Positions 25,419-35,098 of a DNA stretch of 41,920 bases are shown piece by piece. The notes under the pieces were generated by a model. It searched no databases and was not told the origin of the DNA. It saw nothing but the letters and a program-made list of their open reading frames with translations. The DNA is taken from assembly GCF_000771405.1 (NCBI RefSeq), contig NZ_JDUI01000015.1, positions 1 through 41,920 of the forward strand. The letters are read 5' to 3'. Within the stretch, counting starts at the first letter, position 1. The number at the start of each line of letters is the position of its first letter. Source of the DNA: Bifidobacterium pullorum DSM 20433. GTDB lineage: Bacteria; Actinomycetota; Actinomycetes; Actinomycetales; Bifidobacteriaceae. Position numbers and translations under genes: made by a program.

Positions 25419-27386
25419 TCAGCGTGCGCGCCGGCCGATCACGAAACGGTTGGTTCCCGGATGCAGTTGCGCGAACGGCCCCGGCGCCACCGTACGGTTC
25501 CGCCGCTCGCCGGCGATGTCCGTGTCGAAGAGGATCGGGGTGCCGTTCGGGTTCTCGTACAGTGCCTCGACGATGCGCGGCGTGCCCAGATCCGCGGTGC
25601 CGACGATCGGCACGCGTTCGCTCGCCAATGCGGCGGGCACCTCGACGCTCACCACCGGGCCGTCATCGCTCTCATCCACGGCGATGGTCAACGGCGCGTC
25701 GATGTGGACCACGTCCCGTTCCTGTTCCGCCACCGGCACGCCGCAGTAGGCGTTGCCGCCGACGTACAACGGCTGCACCGGGGACGGGTCGCCGCCGCCC
25801 TGCAGGCCTTCGGCCACCGCCTTGTGGATGCTGGCGACGTATTCCTCCATCGAAGTCGGGTATCCGGCGTAGGCGCCGAGCGCGACCTCGCCGGGGCAGT
25901 CCCCGCCGCCGTCGGGCTGGGTGAACACGTTGTTGTAGTAGCGGTCGTCGCCGCCGGAGACGAACGCGCAGCCGGCCACCTCGGTGGTGTGCGGGAAATG
26001 GTACGGCGTGGAGCGGTCCATCACACGATGCAGGTCGATGCGGCCGGCGATCAGGTTGTGCACGAACGCGGTGCCCTGCGCGAACTGCTGGAACGTGCAG
26101 GGCGAGGCGAAGACGTTGTTGTCGAGCAGGCACGGCCCGTGGGTGACCTCGATCATCAGGTCGCGCACATTGTGGTGGAACACGTTCGCGCTGACGCGCG
26201 TGCCCTGCGCCTGCCAGTCAAGCCACAGGCCGAGCGAGCAGTCGTGGATGTCGTTGTGGTGGATCTGCGTGTCCAGCGCGGCGTGGAACTTGATGCCGGC
26301 CACCTCCCATCCGAAGAATTCACGCTTGAGGCCGATATGGTGGCAGTGGTTGTAGGCGATCTCGCTGAACGCGCAGCCCATATGGCCGACGATCGCGTTC
26401 TGTCCGCAGTGGTGGATGGTGTTGCCGATGACCTGGTGGCCGCCGACCACGCCTTTGGTCCAGCCGACGCGCAGTCCCTTGAACACGGCTTCGAGCTGAT
26501 ACTGGTAGCCGGTCTTGCGTTCGGTGCGGTACCACTCGTTGTCTCCGGTGGAGGCCTCCTTGCCCAGGCAGACCGCCGAGCATTTGGCGTCGTGCAGGAT
26601 GTTGTCGCGGATGATCCACCCACGCGCCCAGTTGGGGCCGACCATGCCGATCTGCGGGGCCGTCGGCGGCGCCCACGGCGTGGCGGCCTGCGCCATCTCG
26701 AATCCGATGACGCTGATGTAGTCGATGTGGGTGCGCGAGGGGAAGAAGCAGCTGCGGCGCACGTTGATCTCGACCATCTCGGCGTTAGGGTCGGCTCCCT
26801 GGAAATTGGCCCAGATGGTGGTGGTTTCGGCGCGTTCGTCGACCTCGCAGTACCACACGTAGCGGGTCTGGTCGGGGTCGTCCACCGGACGGGTGACCTG
26901 CAGCGCGTTGTCGGTCAGCGTCGTGCGGATCTGCGGGTCGTCGAGCTCGGCGGGGTCGGTGACCTCGTAGAACGACCGGCCGTTGAGGTAGACGTTGCCC
27001 AGATGCTTCGGTGCATCGGTGTTGCGGTCCGGCGTGTTCAGCCAGTCGCCGAAGATCGGTTCGAGGTACGGGTTGAACGCGCCGAAGAACGTGTTGGGCA
27101 GCGTCACCTTCCATACATTGCCGCGATCGTGCTCCCAGGTGGTGATGCGTTCGGATCCCTTGATGACGGGACGCTCCCCCTCGGCCGCGCGATAGGTGAT
27201 GCGTTCCAGATCGCTGACGCCGCCGTGGGCGGGATCGACCTGTTCGCGGTAGACGCCCTCATGCACGATGACGGTGTCCCCCGGGCGGGCCAGTTCGGCG
27301 GCCTTCGAAATCGTGGCGAACGGGTGCGCGAGGTCGCCCGCGGACAGATCGTCGCCATCGGGACGGACGTGGAACTCGAAAGCCAT
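25419..27386 (-). CDS. GH120 beta-xylosidase (right-handed beta-helix)
   Basis: A 655-residue glycoside hydrolase of the small family GH120, which releases xylose from the non-reducing end of short xylo-oligosaccharides. The repetitive parallel beta-helix is visible (GNTIHHCGQNAIVGHMG, NHCHHIGLK, NDIHDCSLGLWLDW). Comparison with the characterised Thermoanaerobacterium enzyme suggests nucleophile D390 (GLWLDWQAQG) and acid/base E413 (DLMIEVTHG). No signal peptide. The ATG at 27386 is about 10 bases after AAAGGAG, slightly long; upstream in-frame codons lack a better start. It leads the operon with the esterase and GH8. A broken piece of a second GH120 gene lies at 37551-37619. Confidence 0.94.
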   Translation of the reverse strand: MAFEFHVRPDGDDLSAGDLAHPFATISKAAELARPGDTVIVHEGVYREQVDPAHGGVSDLERITYRAAEGERPVIKGSERITTWEHDRGNVWKVTLPNTFFGAFNPYLEPIFGDWLNTPDRNTDAPKHLGNVYLNGRSFYEVTDPAELDDPQIRTTLTDNALQVTRPVDDPDQTRYVWYCEVDERAETTTIWANFQGADPNAEMVEINVRRSCFFPSRTHIDYISVIGFEMAQAATPWAPPTAPQIGMVGPNWARGWIIRDNILHDAKCSAVCLGKEASTGDNEWYRTERKTGYQYQLEAVFKGLRVGWTKGVVGGHQVIGNTIHHCGQNAIVGHMGCAFSEIAYNHCHHIGLKREFFGWEVAGIKFHAALDTQIHHNDIHDCSLGLWLDWQAQGTRVSANVFHHNVRDLMIEVTHGPCLLDNNVFASPCTFQQFAQGTAFVHNLIAGRIDLHRVMDRSTPYHFPHTTEVAGCAFVSGGDDRYYNNVFTQPDGGGDCPGEVALGAYAGYPTSMEEYVASIHKAVAEGLQGGGDPSPVQPLYVGGNAYCGVPVAEQERDVVHIDAPLTIAVDESDDGPVVSVEVPAALASERVPIVGTADLGTPRIVEALYENPNGTPILFDTDIAGERRNRTVAPGPFAQLHPGTNRFVIGRRAR

Positions 27387-27451
27387 GATGCTGCAACTCC
27401 TTTGTCGTTGGCGTTTGGAAATCCGGCCGCACCGGCGCGGCCACCAATCAT

Positions 27452-27465
27452 ACAACGTTATACTT
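27452..27465. promoter_or_regulatory. Putative LacI-type operator upstream of GH120
   Basis: ATACAACGTTATAC with the palindromic AACGTT core lies in the AT-rich promoter zone of the GH120 operon. A related CAACGTTG sits beside the GH120 relic near 37640, and CAAACGTTTG at 41520-41529. Confidence 0.45.
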
Positions 27466-27540
27466 TACGGTTTTTTCAAGCGTTCCCTCGATGCGGGGTG
27501 TGCCGGATGTCTTCCGGCTGAGGGAGGGAGACGGGAACCC

Positions 27541-27585
27541 GCCTCCCTCCGGCGTTGCGCGTCGCCTCCCCCGCCGGAGGGAGGC
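27541..27585 (-). terminator. GH43 terminator hairpin
   Basis: GCCTCCCTCCGGC (27541-27553) and GCCGGAGGGAGGC (27573-27585) form a perfect 13-bp stem just after the GH43 stop. A competing GGGAGG/CCTCCC pairing lies next to it. Confidence 0.75.
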
Positions 27586-27591
27586 TGGAAC

Positions 27592-29214
27592 TCACAGCTC
27601 CTTGTAGTCGAAGTGGTCGAAGGTGGCCACCTCGCCGTAGCCGGAGTAGTCGACCGCGGCCAGACCCACGAATGCTCCGGTGAAGAAGCCGCCATATGTC
27701 TGGTTCACGTAGTCGTCGGAAAGGATCTTCGCATCCAGCTTGACCGGCAGCTCGGTCCAGGTCTGCCCGTCGAACGAGTACTCGTAGGTGTACCACTGGG
27801 TGCGCACCTTGGCGCGCAGCCACACACGCTCGACACCCTCGGGCACGACCACGGCGTTCTCGCGCAGGAACGAGGTGTAGTTGTTGCGGTCGTTCTGCGC
27901 CACCTCGATCACGCGGCACTTGCGGTCCTCGTCATACGTGACGAATGCCCACGACCAGTGCTGGTCGTTGTAGTAGTTCGTCAGACCGGCCATCGCCTGG
28001 TAGGTCTTCGGGTCGAACTCGACGCACGTTTCGGCGTCGAAATCGAACGCCTGCCAGCGGCGGGCCACCAGCGACAGGTCGAAGGTGTTGCACAGCGACC
28101 CCTGTCCGATCAGCCTCAGGCTGCCGCCACCGACCGAACCCATCTTCTCGTCGAACGGCACACGCAGCGTATTCCAACGCGGGTCGAGCGTATCGGACTC
28201 GAACTCGTCGTGCTGGTTGCGGGTCTCGGGCGCAACCGTCTCGATTGCGTCCTTCGGGGCCTCCACGTAGCGTTCGCCGCCATGGCCACCGACGATGTAC
28301 GGCCAGCCGTCCTCGTCCCACTCGACCTTCTGGATCGCGGTCTCGCGGCCCAGCGTGCACCAGCCGCGCGGGTCGGTGAACGACTCGGTCTCGTGGTGCC
28401 ACGGGCGGCCGCACAGCGAGGCGTAGTACCATTCGCCGGACGGGGTGTCCACCAGGGCGCCGTGGCCCTGCTTCTGCAGGTAGCTGCGCGGGGTGTCGAA
28501 ATTCGTGATGAACGGGTTCGTGGGCGAGGCCTCGAACGAGAGCTCATCGAGCGTGCGGGAGCGTGCCACGACCTCCTGGTGGGTCCACACGGTGCCGCCC
28601 TCGGCCGCGAACAGGTAGTACCAGCCGTTGATCTTGTACAGGTGCGGGCCCTCGACGAGCTTGACGTCGTCGCCCATCCAGATCGTGCGGGCCGTCTCCG
28701 GCTTCAGCTGCATCGTCTCGACGTCGAACTCGGTCAGCGTGATGCCGTGGAACGCATGCTTGTATTCACGGTGATCCCAGGTCTGCTGCACCAGGTACTT
28801 GCGGCCGTCGTCGTCATGGAACAGGCTGGCGTCGAAGCCCACGCCGTTGACGCGAATCGGACCGGACCACGGGCCGTGGATGTCCTCGGTGGTGGCCAGG
28901 TAGTTGGTGCAGTCCTTGAACGCGCCGTTGACGACCTTCACGTCGGTGTAGATCAGCCAGAACTTGCCGTCGGCGTAGCTCAGGTCCGGGGCCCAGATGC
29001 CGCCGGAGGCCGAGTTGCCGCGCATGTCGAGCAGCTCGGTGGTGTTCAGCGCGGCGGGCAGCGGGTTCCAGTGGACCATGTCCTTGGATTCGTGCAGCTG
29101 CACGCCGGGGAACCATTCGAAAGTGGAGTTGGCGATGTAGTAAGTGTCACCGACGCGGATCATCGAGGGATCGGCGTGGAAGCCGGTGAGCACGGGGTTG
29201 GAGATCTTCATCAT
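27592..29214 (-). CDS. GH43 beta-xylosidase (XynB/XylC-like)
   Basis: A 540-residue two-domain enzyme: a five-bladed beta-propeller (about 1-320) and a C-terminal beta-sandwich of the GH43_C2 type (about 340-535). Catalytic acids are D15 in TGFHADPSMI (base), the Asp in GVGFDASLFHDDDG (pKa modulator) and the Glu in KLVEGPHLYK (acid). SGGIWAPDLSY is diagnostic of the xylosidase subfamily. No signal peptide. It removes xylose (possibly also arabinose) from the non-reducing end of oligomers. AAAGGA is close to the ATG at 29214. It lies between the Opp transporter terminator and its own terminator, so it probably relies on read-through or a weak promoter in 29215-29262. Confidence 0.95.
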   Translation of the reverse strand: MMKISNPVLTGFHADPSMIRVGDTYYIANSTFEWFPGVQLHESKDMVHWNPLPAALNTTELLDMRGNSASGGIWAPDLSYADGKFWLIYTDVKVVNGAFKDCTNYLATTEDIHGPWSGPIRVNGVGFDASLFHDDDGRKYLVQQTWDHREYKHAFHGITLTEFDVETMQLKPETARTIWMGDDVKLVEGPHLYKINGWYYLFAAEGGTVWTHQEVVARSRTLDELSFEASPTNPFITNFDTPRSYLQKQGHGALVDTPSGEWYYASLCGRPWHHETESFTDPRGWCTLGRETAIQKVEWDEDGWPYIVGGHGGERYVEAPKDAIETVAPETRNQHDEFESDTLDPRWNTLRVPFDEKMGSVGGGSLRLIGQGSLCNTFDLSLVARRWQAFDFDAETCVEFDPKTYQAMAGLTNYYNDQHWSWAFVTYDEDRKCRVIEVAQNDRNNYTSFLRENAVVVPEGVERVWLRAKVRTQWYTYEYSFDGQTWTELPVKLDAKILSDDYVNQTYGGFFTGAFVGLAAVDYSGYGEVATFDHFDYKEL

Positions 29215-29262
29215 TGAATCCTTTGGTACGGCCGCGTCGGCCCTCCCGGGACGCGGCATTGG

Positions 29263-29293
29263 AAAAGGGCCGGCACGCGACCGGTGCCGGCCC
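29263..29293 (-). terminator. Rho-independent terminator of the Opp operon
   Basis: GGGCCGGCAC (29267-29276) and GTGCCGGCCC (29284-29293) form a perfect 10-bp stem, followed on the minus strand by TTTTCC. It lies 9 bases after the last transporter gene. Confidence 0.85.
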
Positions 29294-29301
29294 GGTTGCC
29301 G

Positions 29302-30123
29302 TCATTGACGGGCGCGTTCCGCGCGGACCTTCGCGAAATGCTTCTCCGGGTCCGGGGCGGCGGCGAGCAGCACCTTGGTGTACTCCTGCTGCGGGTGGAG
29401 GATCACGTCGTCGGCGGGACCGTGCTCGACGATGTCGCCGTGGTACATCACCATGATCTCGTCGGAGAAGTGGCGTGCGGTCGCCAGATCATGGGTGATG
29501 TACAGCATGCCGATGTGCTCCTCCTGCTGGATGCGGGAGAGCAGGTTCAGCACGCCCAACCGCAGCGACACGTCCAGCATCGACACCGGCTCGTCGGCGA
29601 TGAGTACCTTGGGCTGGGGCGCCAGGGCGCGCGCGATGGCGACACGCTGGCGCTGGCCGCCGGACAGCTCGTGGGGCCTGCGGTACATGAACTTCGTCGC
29701 CGGGGTGAGCTCCACTCGCTCGAGCAGCTCGATGACCTTCTGTTCGTATTCCTCGCGGCTGTTCGCCAGATGGTTGAGCATCAGCGGACGGGCGATGTGA
29801 TGGAAGATCGTGTGGTACGGGTTCAGCGAGGCGAACGGGTCCTGGAACACCATCTGGACGTTGTGACGGTACTCGTACAGCTTCCTGCCGTGCGTGGGGA
29901 CTGGCTCGCCGTCCAGCGTGATGGTGCCGGACGTGGGCGTCTCCAGGCAGGTGATCATCCTCGCGATGGTCGACTTGCCGGATCCGGACTCACCGACCAG
30001 CGCGATCGTCTTGTCCGACGGCAGTTCGAACGTCGCATCCTTCACCGCGTGGATGGTGGTGGTCTTCAGTCCGTCGCGGAGCTTGAAGTCCTTCTTGACG
30101 TGGTCGAGTTTCAGTACTGACAT
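29302..30123 (-). CDS. Opp-type ABC transporter ATPase (OppF/DppF-like)
   Basis: A 273-residue ATPase with Walker A GESGSGKST, Q-loop MVFQDPFASLNP, signature LSGGQRQRVAIARAL and Walker B VLIADEPVSMLD. Members pair with an OppD-like partner to drive import by a family-5 binding protein. Compared with typical OppF it lacks a long C-terminal oligopeptide extension. GGGAG precedes the ATG at 30123, 11 bases after the end of the OppD gene. It is the last gene of the operon. The terminator sits just beyond. Confidence 0.93.
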   Translation of the reverse strand: MSVLKLDHVKKDFKLRDGLKTTTIHAVKDATFELPSDKTIALVGESGSGKSTIARMITCLETPTSGTITLDGEPVPTHGRKLYEYRHNVQMVFQDPFASLNPYHTIFHHIARPLMLNHLANSREEYEQKVIELLERVELTPATKFMYRRPHELSGGQRQRVAIARALAPQPKVLIADEPVSMLDVSLRLGVLNLLSRIQQEEHIGMLYITHDLATARHFSDEIMVMYHGDIVEHGPADDVILHPQQEYTKVLLAAAPDPEKHFAKVRAERARQ

Positions 30124-30134
30124 TGCTGCTCCCT

Positions 30135-30986
<852 letters not shown>

Positions 30987-30991
30987 CACAC

Positions 30992-31930
30992 TCACCTCTT
31001 CTTCTTTCCCTTGTTCTTCTTCGATGAGGTCTTGCGCAGACGCGGGTTGATGACCTCGTCGATGGAGAAGTTGATGAAGGACAGGCCCGCGCCGATGATG
31101 GCGATCATCAGGCCCGGCGGCAGGAACCACCACCAGGCGCCAGTGTTCAGCGCCGAGCCGTTCTGCGCATAGAACAGCATCGTGCCCAGAGAGTACGAGG
31201 AGGTCGAGCCCAGGCCGATGAAGGACAGCGACGACTCGCTCAGGATCGCCATGATGACGGCGAACACGAACTGCGAGCCGATGACCGGCAGCAAGTTCGG
31301 CAGGATCTCGACGGTGATCACGCGCCACGGGCGTTCGCCGGCGATCTTCGCGGCGAGCACGTAGTCGCGGCCGCGCATCGACAGCGTCTGCGCCCTGAGC
31401 ACGCGGGCCGAGCCGGCCCACGCGGTGATCGAGATGACGATGACCAGCATCATGGTGCCCTTGCTCGGCATCAGCGCGGCAATCACGATGGTCAGCGGCA
31501 GACCGGGGATCACCAGCATGATGTTGGTGATCAGGGAGAACAGATCGTCCCAGATGCCCCCGATGTAGGTGCCGAGCACGCCGAAGATGAACGACATCGC
31601 GGTGGCTATGATGCCGACCGAGAAGCCGATGGTCAGCGAGCCGCGGACCGAGTAGCCGAGCTGGGTGAACACGTCCTGGCCGGACTGCGTGGTGCCGAGC
31701 CAGTGCTGGGCGGACGGCGCGGACAGACCGATGTCGTTGATCTTGTTGGGATCCTTAGTGAAGATTGGGACCACGATGGCGAAAAGCACCATCAGGCCGA
31801 CGATGGTCAGGCCGGCGATCAGCTTCGGGGACCGCTCGGGCAGCACCCTCTTGACCGAATCCCAGATAGGATGGCGCCGCTTGGGGACGACGGTCTTCGC
31901 GGCGGAAGTGGCGGTATTCATTTCAGACAT
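30992..31930 (-). CDS. Opp-type ABC permease (OppC/DppC-like)
   Basis: A 312-residue inner-membrane permease with an N-terminal anchor (LIAGLTIVGLMVLFAIVVPIF), about six spans and the DppC signature DVFTQLGYSVRGSLTIG. The ATPase contact loop is SMRGRDYVLAAKIAGERPWRVI. The C terminus is unusually basic (KKNKGKKKR). It forms the channel with the OppB-like partner whose stop is 11 bases upstream. Genes of this family in xylan loci, such as those of Thermotoga, import sugars rather than peptides. Confidence 0.94.
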   Translation of the reverse strand: MSEMNTATSAAKTVVPKRRHPIWDSVKRVLPERSPKLIAGLTIVGLMVLFAIVVPIFTKDPNKINDIGLSAPSAQHWLGTTQSGQDVFTQLGYSVRGSLTIGFSVGIIATAMSFIFGVLGTYIGGIWDDLFSLITNIMLVIPGLPLTIVIAALMPSKGTMMLVIVISITAWAGSARVLRAQTLSMRGRDYVLAAKIAGERPWRVITVEILPNLLPVIGSQFVFAVIMAILSESSLSFIGLGSTSSYSLGTMLFYAQNGSALNTGAWWWFLPPGLMIAIIGAGLSFINFSIDEVINPRLRKTSSKKNKGKKKR

Positions 31931-31941
31931 TGCCTCTCACC

Positions 31942-32934
31942 TCAGTTCTGCTGCCGGGTTCGCGGATCGATGATGCCGTAGAGCAGGTCGATGATGAGGT
32001 TCACCACCAGGACCGTCACCGTGATGATCAGGAAGATGCCCTGCATCAGCGCGTAGTCGTTGCTCTGCACGGCCTGCAGCAGCATCTGGCCGACGCCCGG
32101 GTAGGAGAACACCTGCTCGGTGAGCAGTGAGCCGCCCACGACGGCGCCAATCGACGTGCCGAAGCCAGAGATCGAGGGAAGCACGGCGTTGCGGGCCGCG
32201 TAGCACATCATGACGCGACGCGGGCTCAGGCCCTTGGCCTCGGCCGTGACGATGTAGTCCTCGGACAGCGTGGAGACCATCATGTTGCGCATGCCGACGA
32301 CGCCCATGCCCAGTGAGCTGATCAGGATGGTCAGCGCCGGCAGCGCCGCGTATTCGAGCGCGCTCAGGAAGAAGTCCAGCGTCGGTCCCGGCACGACCTC
32401 CCTGTAGTTGTATCCGCCGGCCTGCGGGAACCAGTGCAGGATGCGGGCGAACAGCCAGATGAAGATGAGCGCCAGCCAGAAGTACGGGACGGACTGCAGC
32501 ACCGTCGCCACCGGGGAGACGATGTTGTCGAAGACGCCGCCGTGCCTCCATCCGGCCCAGATGCCGAGCGCCTGCTGAATGAAGAAGGAGATCACCGTCG
32601 TGGTGCCGACCAGCGCGATGGTCCACGGCAGGGCCGAGGCGATGGACGTGGTCACCTGATTGGGGAAGTACAGGACGGACACGCCCCAGTTGCCGGTGAA
32701 GATGTTCTTCAGGTAGTCGATGTACTGCTGGATGATGTTGCCACCGTCCTGGCCGAGCATGGCGGTCACCGCCGCCCTGGTCTCCGGGGCCACGGTGCCG
32801 CCGCGCGACGCCAGCCTGTTCAGCACCGCCGCGACGGGATCGCCGGGCATCATGCGCGGGATGGCGAAGTTCAACGTCAGCGCCGCGAACAACGCCACCA
32901 GGTAGAATCCTATCTTTCTCAGGTAGAACTTCAT
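31942..32934 (-). CDS. Opp-type ABC permease (OppB/DppB-like)
   Basis: A 330-residue permease with the family start RKIGFYLVALFAALTLNFAIPRMMPGDP, a long outside loop and five further spans. The cytoplasmic loop VSTLSEDYIVTAEAKGLSPRRVMMCYAARNA is the EAA motif, and GSLLTEQVFSYPGVG is conserved in OppB/DppB. It follows the binding-protein gene after 78 bases that contain a 12-bp hairpin, which probably lowers permease expression relative to the binding protein. Confidence 0.94.
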   Translation of the reverse strand: MKFYLRKIGFYLVALFAALTLNFAIPRMMPGDPVAAVLNRLASRGGTVAPETRAAVTAMLGQDGGNIIQQYIDYLKNIFTGNWGVSVLYFPNQVTTSIASALPWTIALVGTTTVISFFIQQALGIWAGWRHGGVFDNIVSPVATVLQSVPYFWLALIFIWLFARILHWFPQAGGYNYREVVPGPTLDFFLSALEYAALPALTILISSLGMGVVGMRNMMVSTLSEDYIVTAEAKGLSPRRVMMCYAARNAVLPSISGFGTSIGAVVGGSLLTEQVFSYPGVGQMLLQAVQSNDYALMQGIFLIITVTVLVVNLIIDLLYGIIDPRTRQQN

Positions 32935-32956
32935 TGTTGCCTCACTTGGTCGAAAA

Positions 32957-32994
32957 CGGTGCGCGGCGGCTCCGTGCGGCGGCGCCGCGCACCG
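32957..32994 (-). terminator. Intercistronic hairpin between binding protein and permease
   Basis: CGGTGCGCGGCG (32957-32968) pairs perfectly with CGCCGCGCACCG (32983-32994) around a 14-base loop, with no U-tract. This is the usual place for an attenuating or RNA-stabilising stem that leaves binding-protein mRNA in excess. Confidence 0.65.
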
Positions 32995-33012
32995 GTGGTT
33001 CGAACGCTCAGA

Positions 33013-34704
33013 TCACTGCTTGACCTTGAGGTTCTTCAGGACGATGCCCAGGTCGGGGTTGGCCCAGGTCTGGGGATTGGCGTAGACGTTGTCGTTCGTC
33101 GGCCAACCGGTCACCTTGTCGGTCCACATCTCGGTGAGGCCGGACTGGCGGAGAATCGGGATGTACGGCATGTCCTGGAACACCTGGTTCTGGATCTTCT
33201 CGTACTCCTCGGTCTTCACGTTGACGTCCGTGGTGCCGTTGATGACGTTGAGCGCGTCATCGACGGTCTGGTTGCTGTAGCGGGCGTAGTTCGGCCAGGC
33301 GCTTTCGCCGACCGGGGCGGTGGAGTTGGTCGCATAGAACTGGTTGTAGAACATCCAGGGTTCGGCGCCCGCGACCCACAGGCCGTAGACCGACATCTCG
33401 AACTCGCCCTGCTGCATGGCCTGGGTCCATTCGTTGGAGGACATCTGGTCGGCGTGGATCTCGATGCCGGCCTCCTTGAGCTGCTGGGCCGCCACGTTGA
33501 TCGTGTTGATCCAGTCAGAGTAGTCGCTCTGGACCGCCACGGCGATGCTCAGCTTCACGCCGTCCTTCTGGTAGATGCCGTCGTCGCCCTTGGTGTAGCC
33601 GGCGTCCTCGAGGATCTTCGTCGCCTCGTCGACGCGGGCCTCACCCGGAATGGGCGAATCGGGGACGTCCTCGGACATGTACTTGGTGAACTGTCCGTAG
33701 GGGTAGAGCGAGCCGGCGAGCTCGCTGTACTGGTCGTTCAGCGCGAGCTTGTTGATCTGGTCGCGGTCGAGCGCGTAGTAGATGGCCTTACGGACCGCCG
33801 GATCGGTGATCGGGCCGGTGCAGCCGAGGTCGGCGTTCGAGCAGGTCATGAAGGCCATCTGGCTGGAGGGCACGTCGACGGTCGCGATGTCCGGGTAGCC
33901 GGAGAGCACCTGGTCCATGTTCGGGAAGATCGCCGACATCCAATCGACGTCGCCGCCGGTCAGCGCGTTCTGCGAGGCCTGGGTGCCGCCGGTGATCAGC
34001 ACGTAGCGCACGCCGTCCACCTCGGGCTTGCCGTCTTCCCAGTAGTACGGGTTCTTCATGAACGTATAGGCGGTCGGGGAGAAGTTGCCGCCTTCGACGG
34101 TGAACGGGCCGGAGCCGACCGCGTCCTCGTTGGTGTAGGTCACCGGATCGTCGATGTTCTCCCAGATGTGCTTCGGGACGATCATCGTGCCGGACAGGTA
34201 GGACAGCGCGTTCACCGACTCGGACTTGTCGAGGGTGATGCGGACCTCGGTGTCGCTCAGTACCTCGGCGGTGCCGGCGAAGCCGCTGGTGTTCAGCGAG
34301 GCGTTGGAATCGACCAGGTTGAAGGTGTAGGCCACGTCCTCGGCGGTGTAGGGTTCGCCGTCGGACCACTTCTCGCCCTCGCGAATCTTGACGTCGATGG
34401 TCTTGGCGTCGTCGCTGATCGTGTAGGACTCGCCCATCAGCGGCTCGAGCTGGGTCGGGTCGTCCTTGAGGTTGTTCATGAAGAACAGCGGCTCGTACAG
34501 GGCGCCGACCACGCCGGAAAGGGCCGTCGGGGAGAACGGGTTGTAGTTCAGCGACGCCTGGGAAGACGAGTTCATCACGCTGTTGATAATGACCTGGTCG
34601 GACTGCGGACTGCCGCCGCCGTCGCTGCCGCATGCCCCCATCGACAGCGTCATCAGGCCGGCCACGGCCAGGGCCGCCGCCTTTCGCCATCTCTTTGTGT
34701 TCAT
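33013..34704 (-). CDS. Family-5 substrate-binding lipoprotein (Opp-type)
   Basis: A 563-residue solute-binding lipoprotein (SBP_bac_5). The lipobox is LSMGAC with lipidated Cys25; the mature part begins GSDGGG. Typical segments are ALYEPLFFMNN, DGEPYTAEDVAYTF, VRKAIYYALDRDQIN and the C-terminal PQTWANPDLGIVLKNLKV. The family binds peptides, nickel or oligosaccharides. Because the operon is surrounded by four xylan enzymes and carries a XylR-like site in its promoter, xylo-oligosaccharide is the likely ligand, as for family-5 proteins in Thermotoga xylan loci. AAAGGAG is 8 bases before the ATG. Peptide binding cannot be excluded from sequence. Confidence 0.9.
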   Translation of the reverse strand: MNTKRWRKAAALAVAGLMTLSMGACGSDGGGSPQSDQVIINSVMNSSSQASLNYNPFSPTALSGVVGALYEPLFFMNNLKDDPTQLEPLMGESYTISDDAKTIDVKIREGEKWSDGEPYTAEDVAYTFNLVDSNASLNTSGFAGTAEVLSDTEVRITLDKSESVNALSYLSGTMIVPKHIWENIDDPVTYTNEDAVGSGPFTVEGGNFSPTAYTFMKNPYYWEDGKPEVDGVRYVLITGGTQASQNALTGGDVDWMSAIFPNMDQVLSGYPDIATVDVPSSQMAFMTCSNADLGCTGPITDPAVRKAIYYALDRDQINKLALNDQYSELAGSLYPYGQFTKYMSEDVPDSPIPGEARVDEATKILEDAGYTKGDDGIYQKDGVKLSIAVAVQSDYSDWINTINVAAQQLKEAGIEIHADQMSSNEWTQAMQQGEFEMSVYGLWVAGAEPWMFYNQFYATNSTAPVGESAWPNYARYSNQTVDDALNVINGTTDVNVKTEEYEKIQNQVFQDMPYIPILRQSGLTEMWTDKVTGWPTNDNVYANPQTWANPDLGIVLKNLKVKQ

Positions 34705-34761
34705 CTTCGAACTCCTTTGCTGTGGAATTGAGAAGGTTCGGGTTATTCGCTATAAATAGTC

Positions 34762-34787
34762 CGAAATTTCGATTTCTTCTCTCGAAA
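34762..34787. promoter_or_regulatory. Putative LacI-type operators at the Opp start site
   Basis: CGAAATTTCG (34762-34771) is a perfect 10-bp palindrome. It overlaps a wider repeat TTTCGA (34767-34772) ... TCGAAA (34782-34787). Both lie at or just after the predicted Opp transcription start, a position suited to repression by the divergent LacI protein. Confidence 0.6.
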
Positions 34788-34795
34788 CAATTTAC

Positions 34796-34824
34796 AGCAT
34801 AAGTTTAGTTAATTCATTTGTCAA
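34796..34824 (-). promoter_or_regulatory. Promoter of the Opp transporter operon
   Basis: The minus strand reads TTGACA (34819-34824), a 17-base spacer and TATGCT (34796-34801). The -35 is consensus and the spacing ideal. Start of transcription is expected near 34789, giving a leader of about 85 bases. Confidence 0.75.
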
Positions 34825-34829
34825 ACTTA
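34800..34829. promoter_or_regulatory. Putative XylR site in the Opp promoter
   Basis: TAAGTTT (34800-34806) and AAACTTA (34823-34829) form an inverted repeat. Its core AATTCATTTGTCAAACTT (34811-34828) matches most positions of the xylB operator core. It covers the -35 and spacer of the Opp promoter. Confidence 0.6.
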
Positions 34830-34920
34830 AGACACTGGCATGAAAGGTGCTCAAAATTGTTGATTTTCCGGTATTTTTTCACATCACACCGTGTCCTTTT
34901 GTCCACAATATGAGAGAAAT

Positions 34921-34944
34921 TCGAAAATAATTCAGTATTTTCGA
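34921..34944. promoter_or_regulatory. Putative LacI-type operator upstream of LacI-1
   Basis: TCGAAAATA (34921-34929) and TATTTTCGA (34936-34944) form a perfect 9-bp inverted repeat with a 6-base spacer. It is similar to CGAAAAC-N7-GTTTTCG in the other transporter promoter (41383-41403). It may mediate autoregulation or looping. Confidence 0.55.
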
Positions 34945-35098
34945 TGATATTTCACCTATCGGCGACCCCGACGCGCCGCTAAACCAGCCACACTGTTGAA
35001 ATATCATTATACTCGAAAGCAGTTGAAGGATGCGCTGGTGGAATACCGATAATTTCGTCGTTCCGTCACCGTCAGACGCCCACCCCCAAGGAACACCC

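Larger units (their letters stand above)
27387..27591. other. GH120 promoter region and GH43 terminator
   Basis: The part near GH120 (27440-27480) is AT-rich and carries ATACAACGTTATAC, a LacI-like centre, where a promoter is expected. The remainder is taken up by the GH43 terminator. Confidence 0.55.
34705..35098. other. Divergent control region, Opp operon / LacI-1
   Basis: This 394-base AT-rich gap contains the Opp promoter, a XylR-like site, three CGAAA/TTTCG inverted repeats and an 11-bp ATGATATTTCA/TGAAATATCAT inverted repeat (34944-34954, 34997-35007). There is no gene in it. Confidence 0.7.

Noticed and set aside
25188..27521. Plus-strand open frame of 777 codons opposite GH120 and the esterase
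   Set aside because: Shadow of real minus-strand genes; no recognisable domain.
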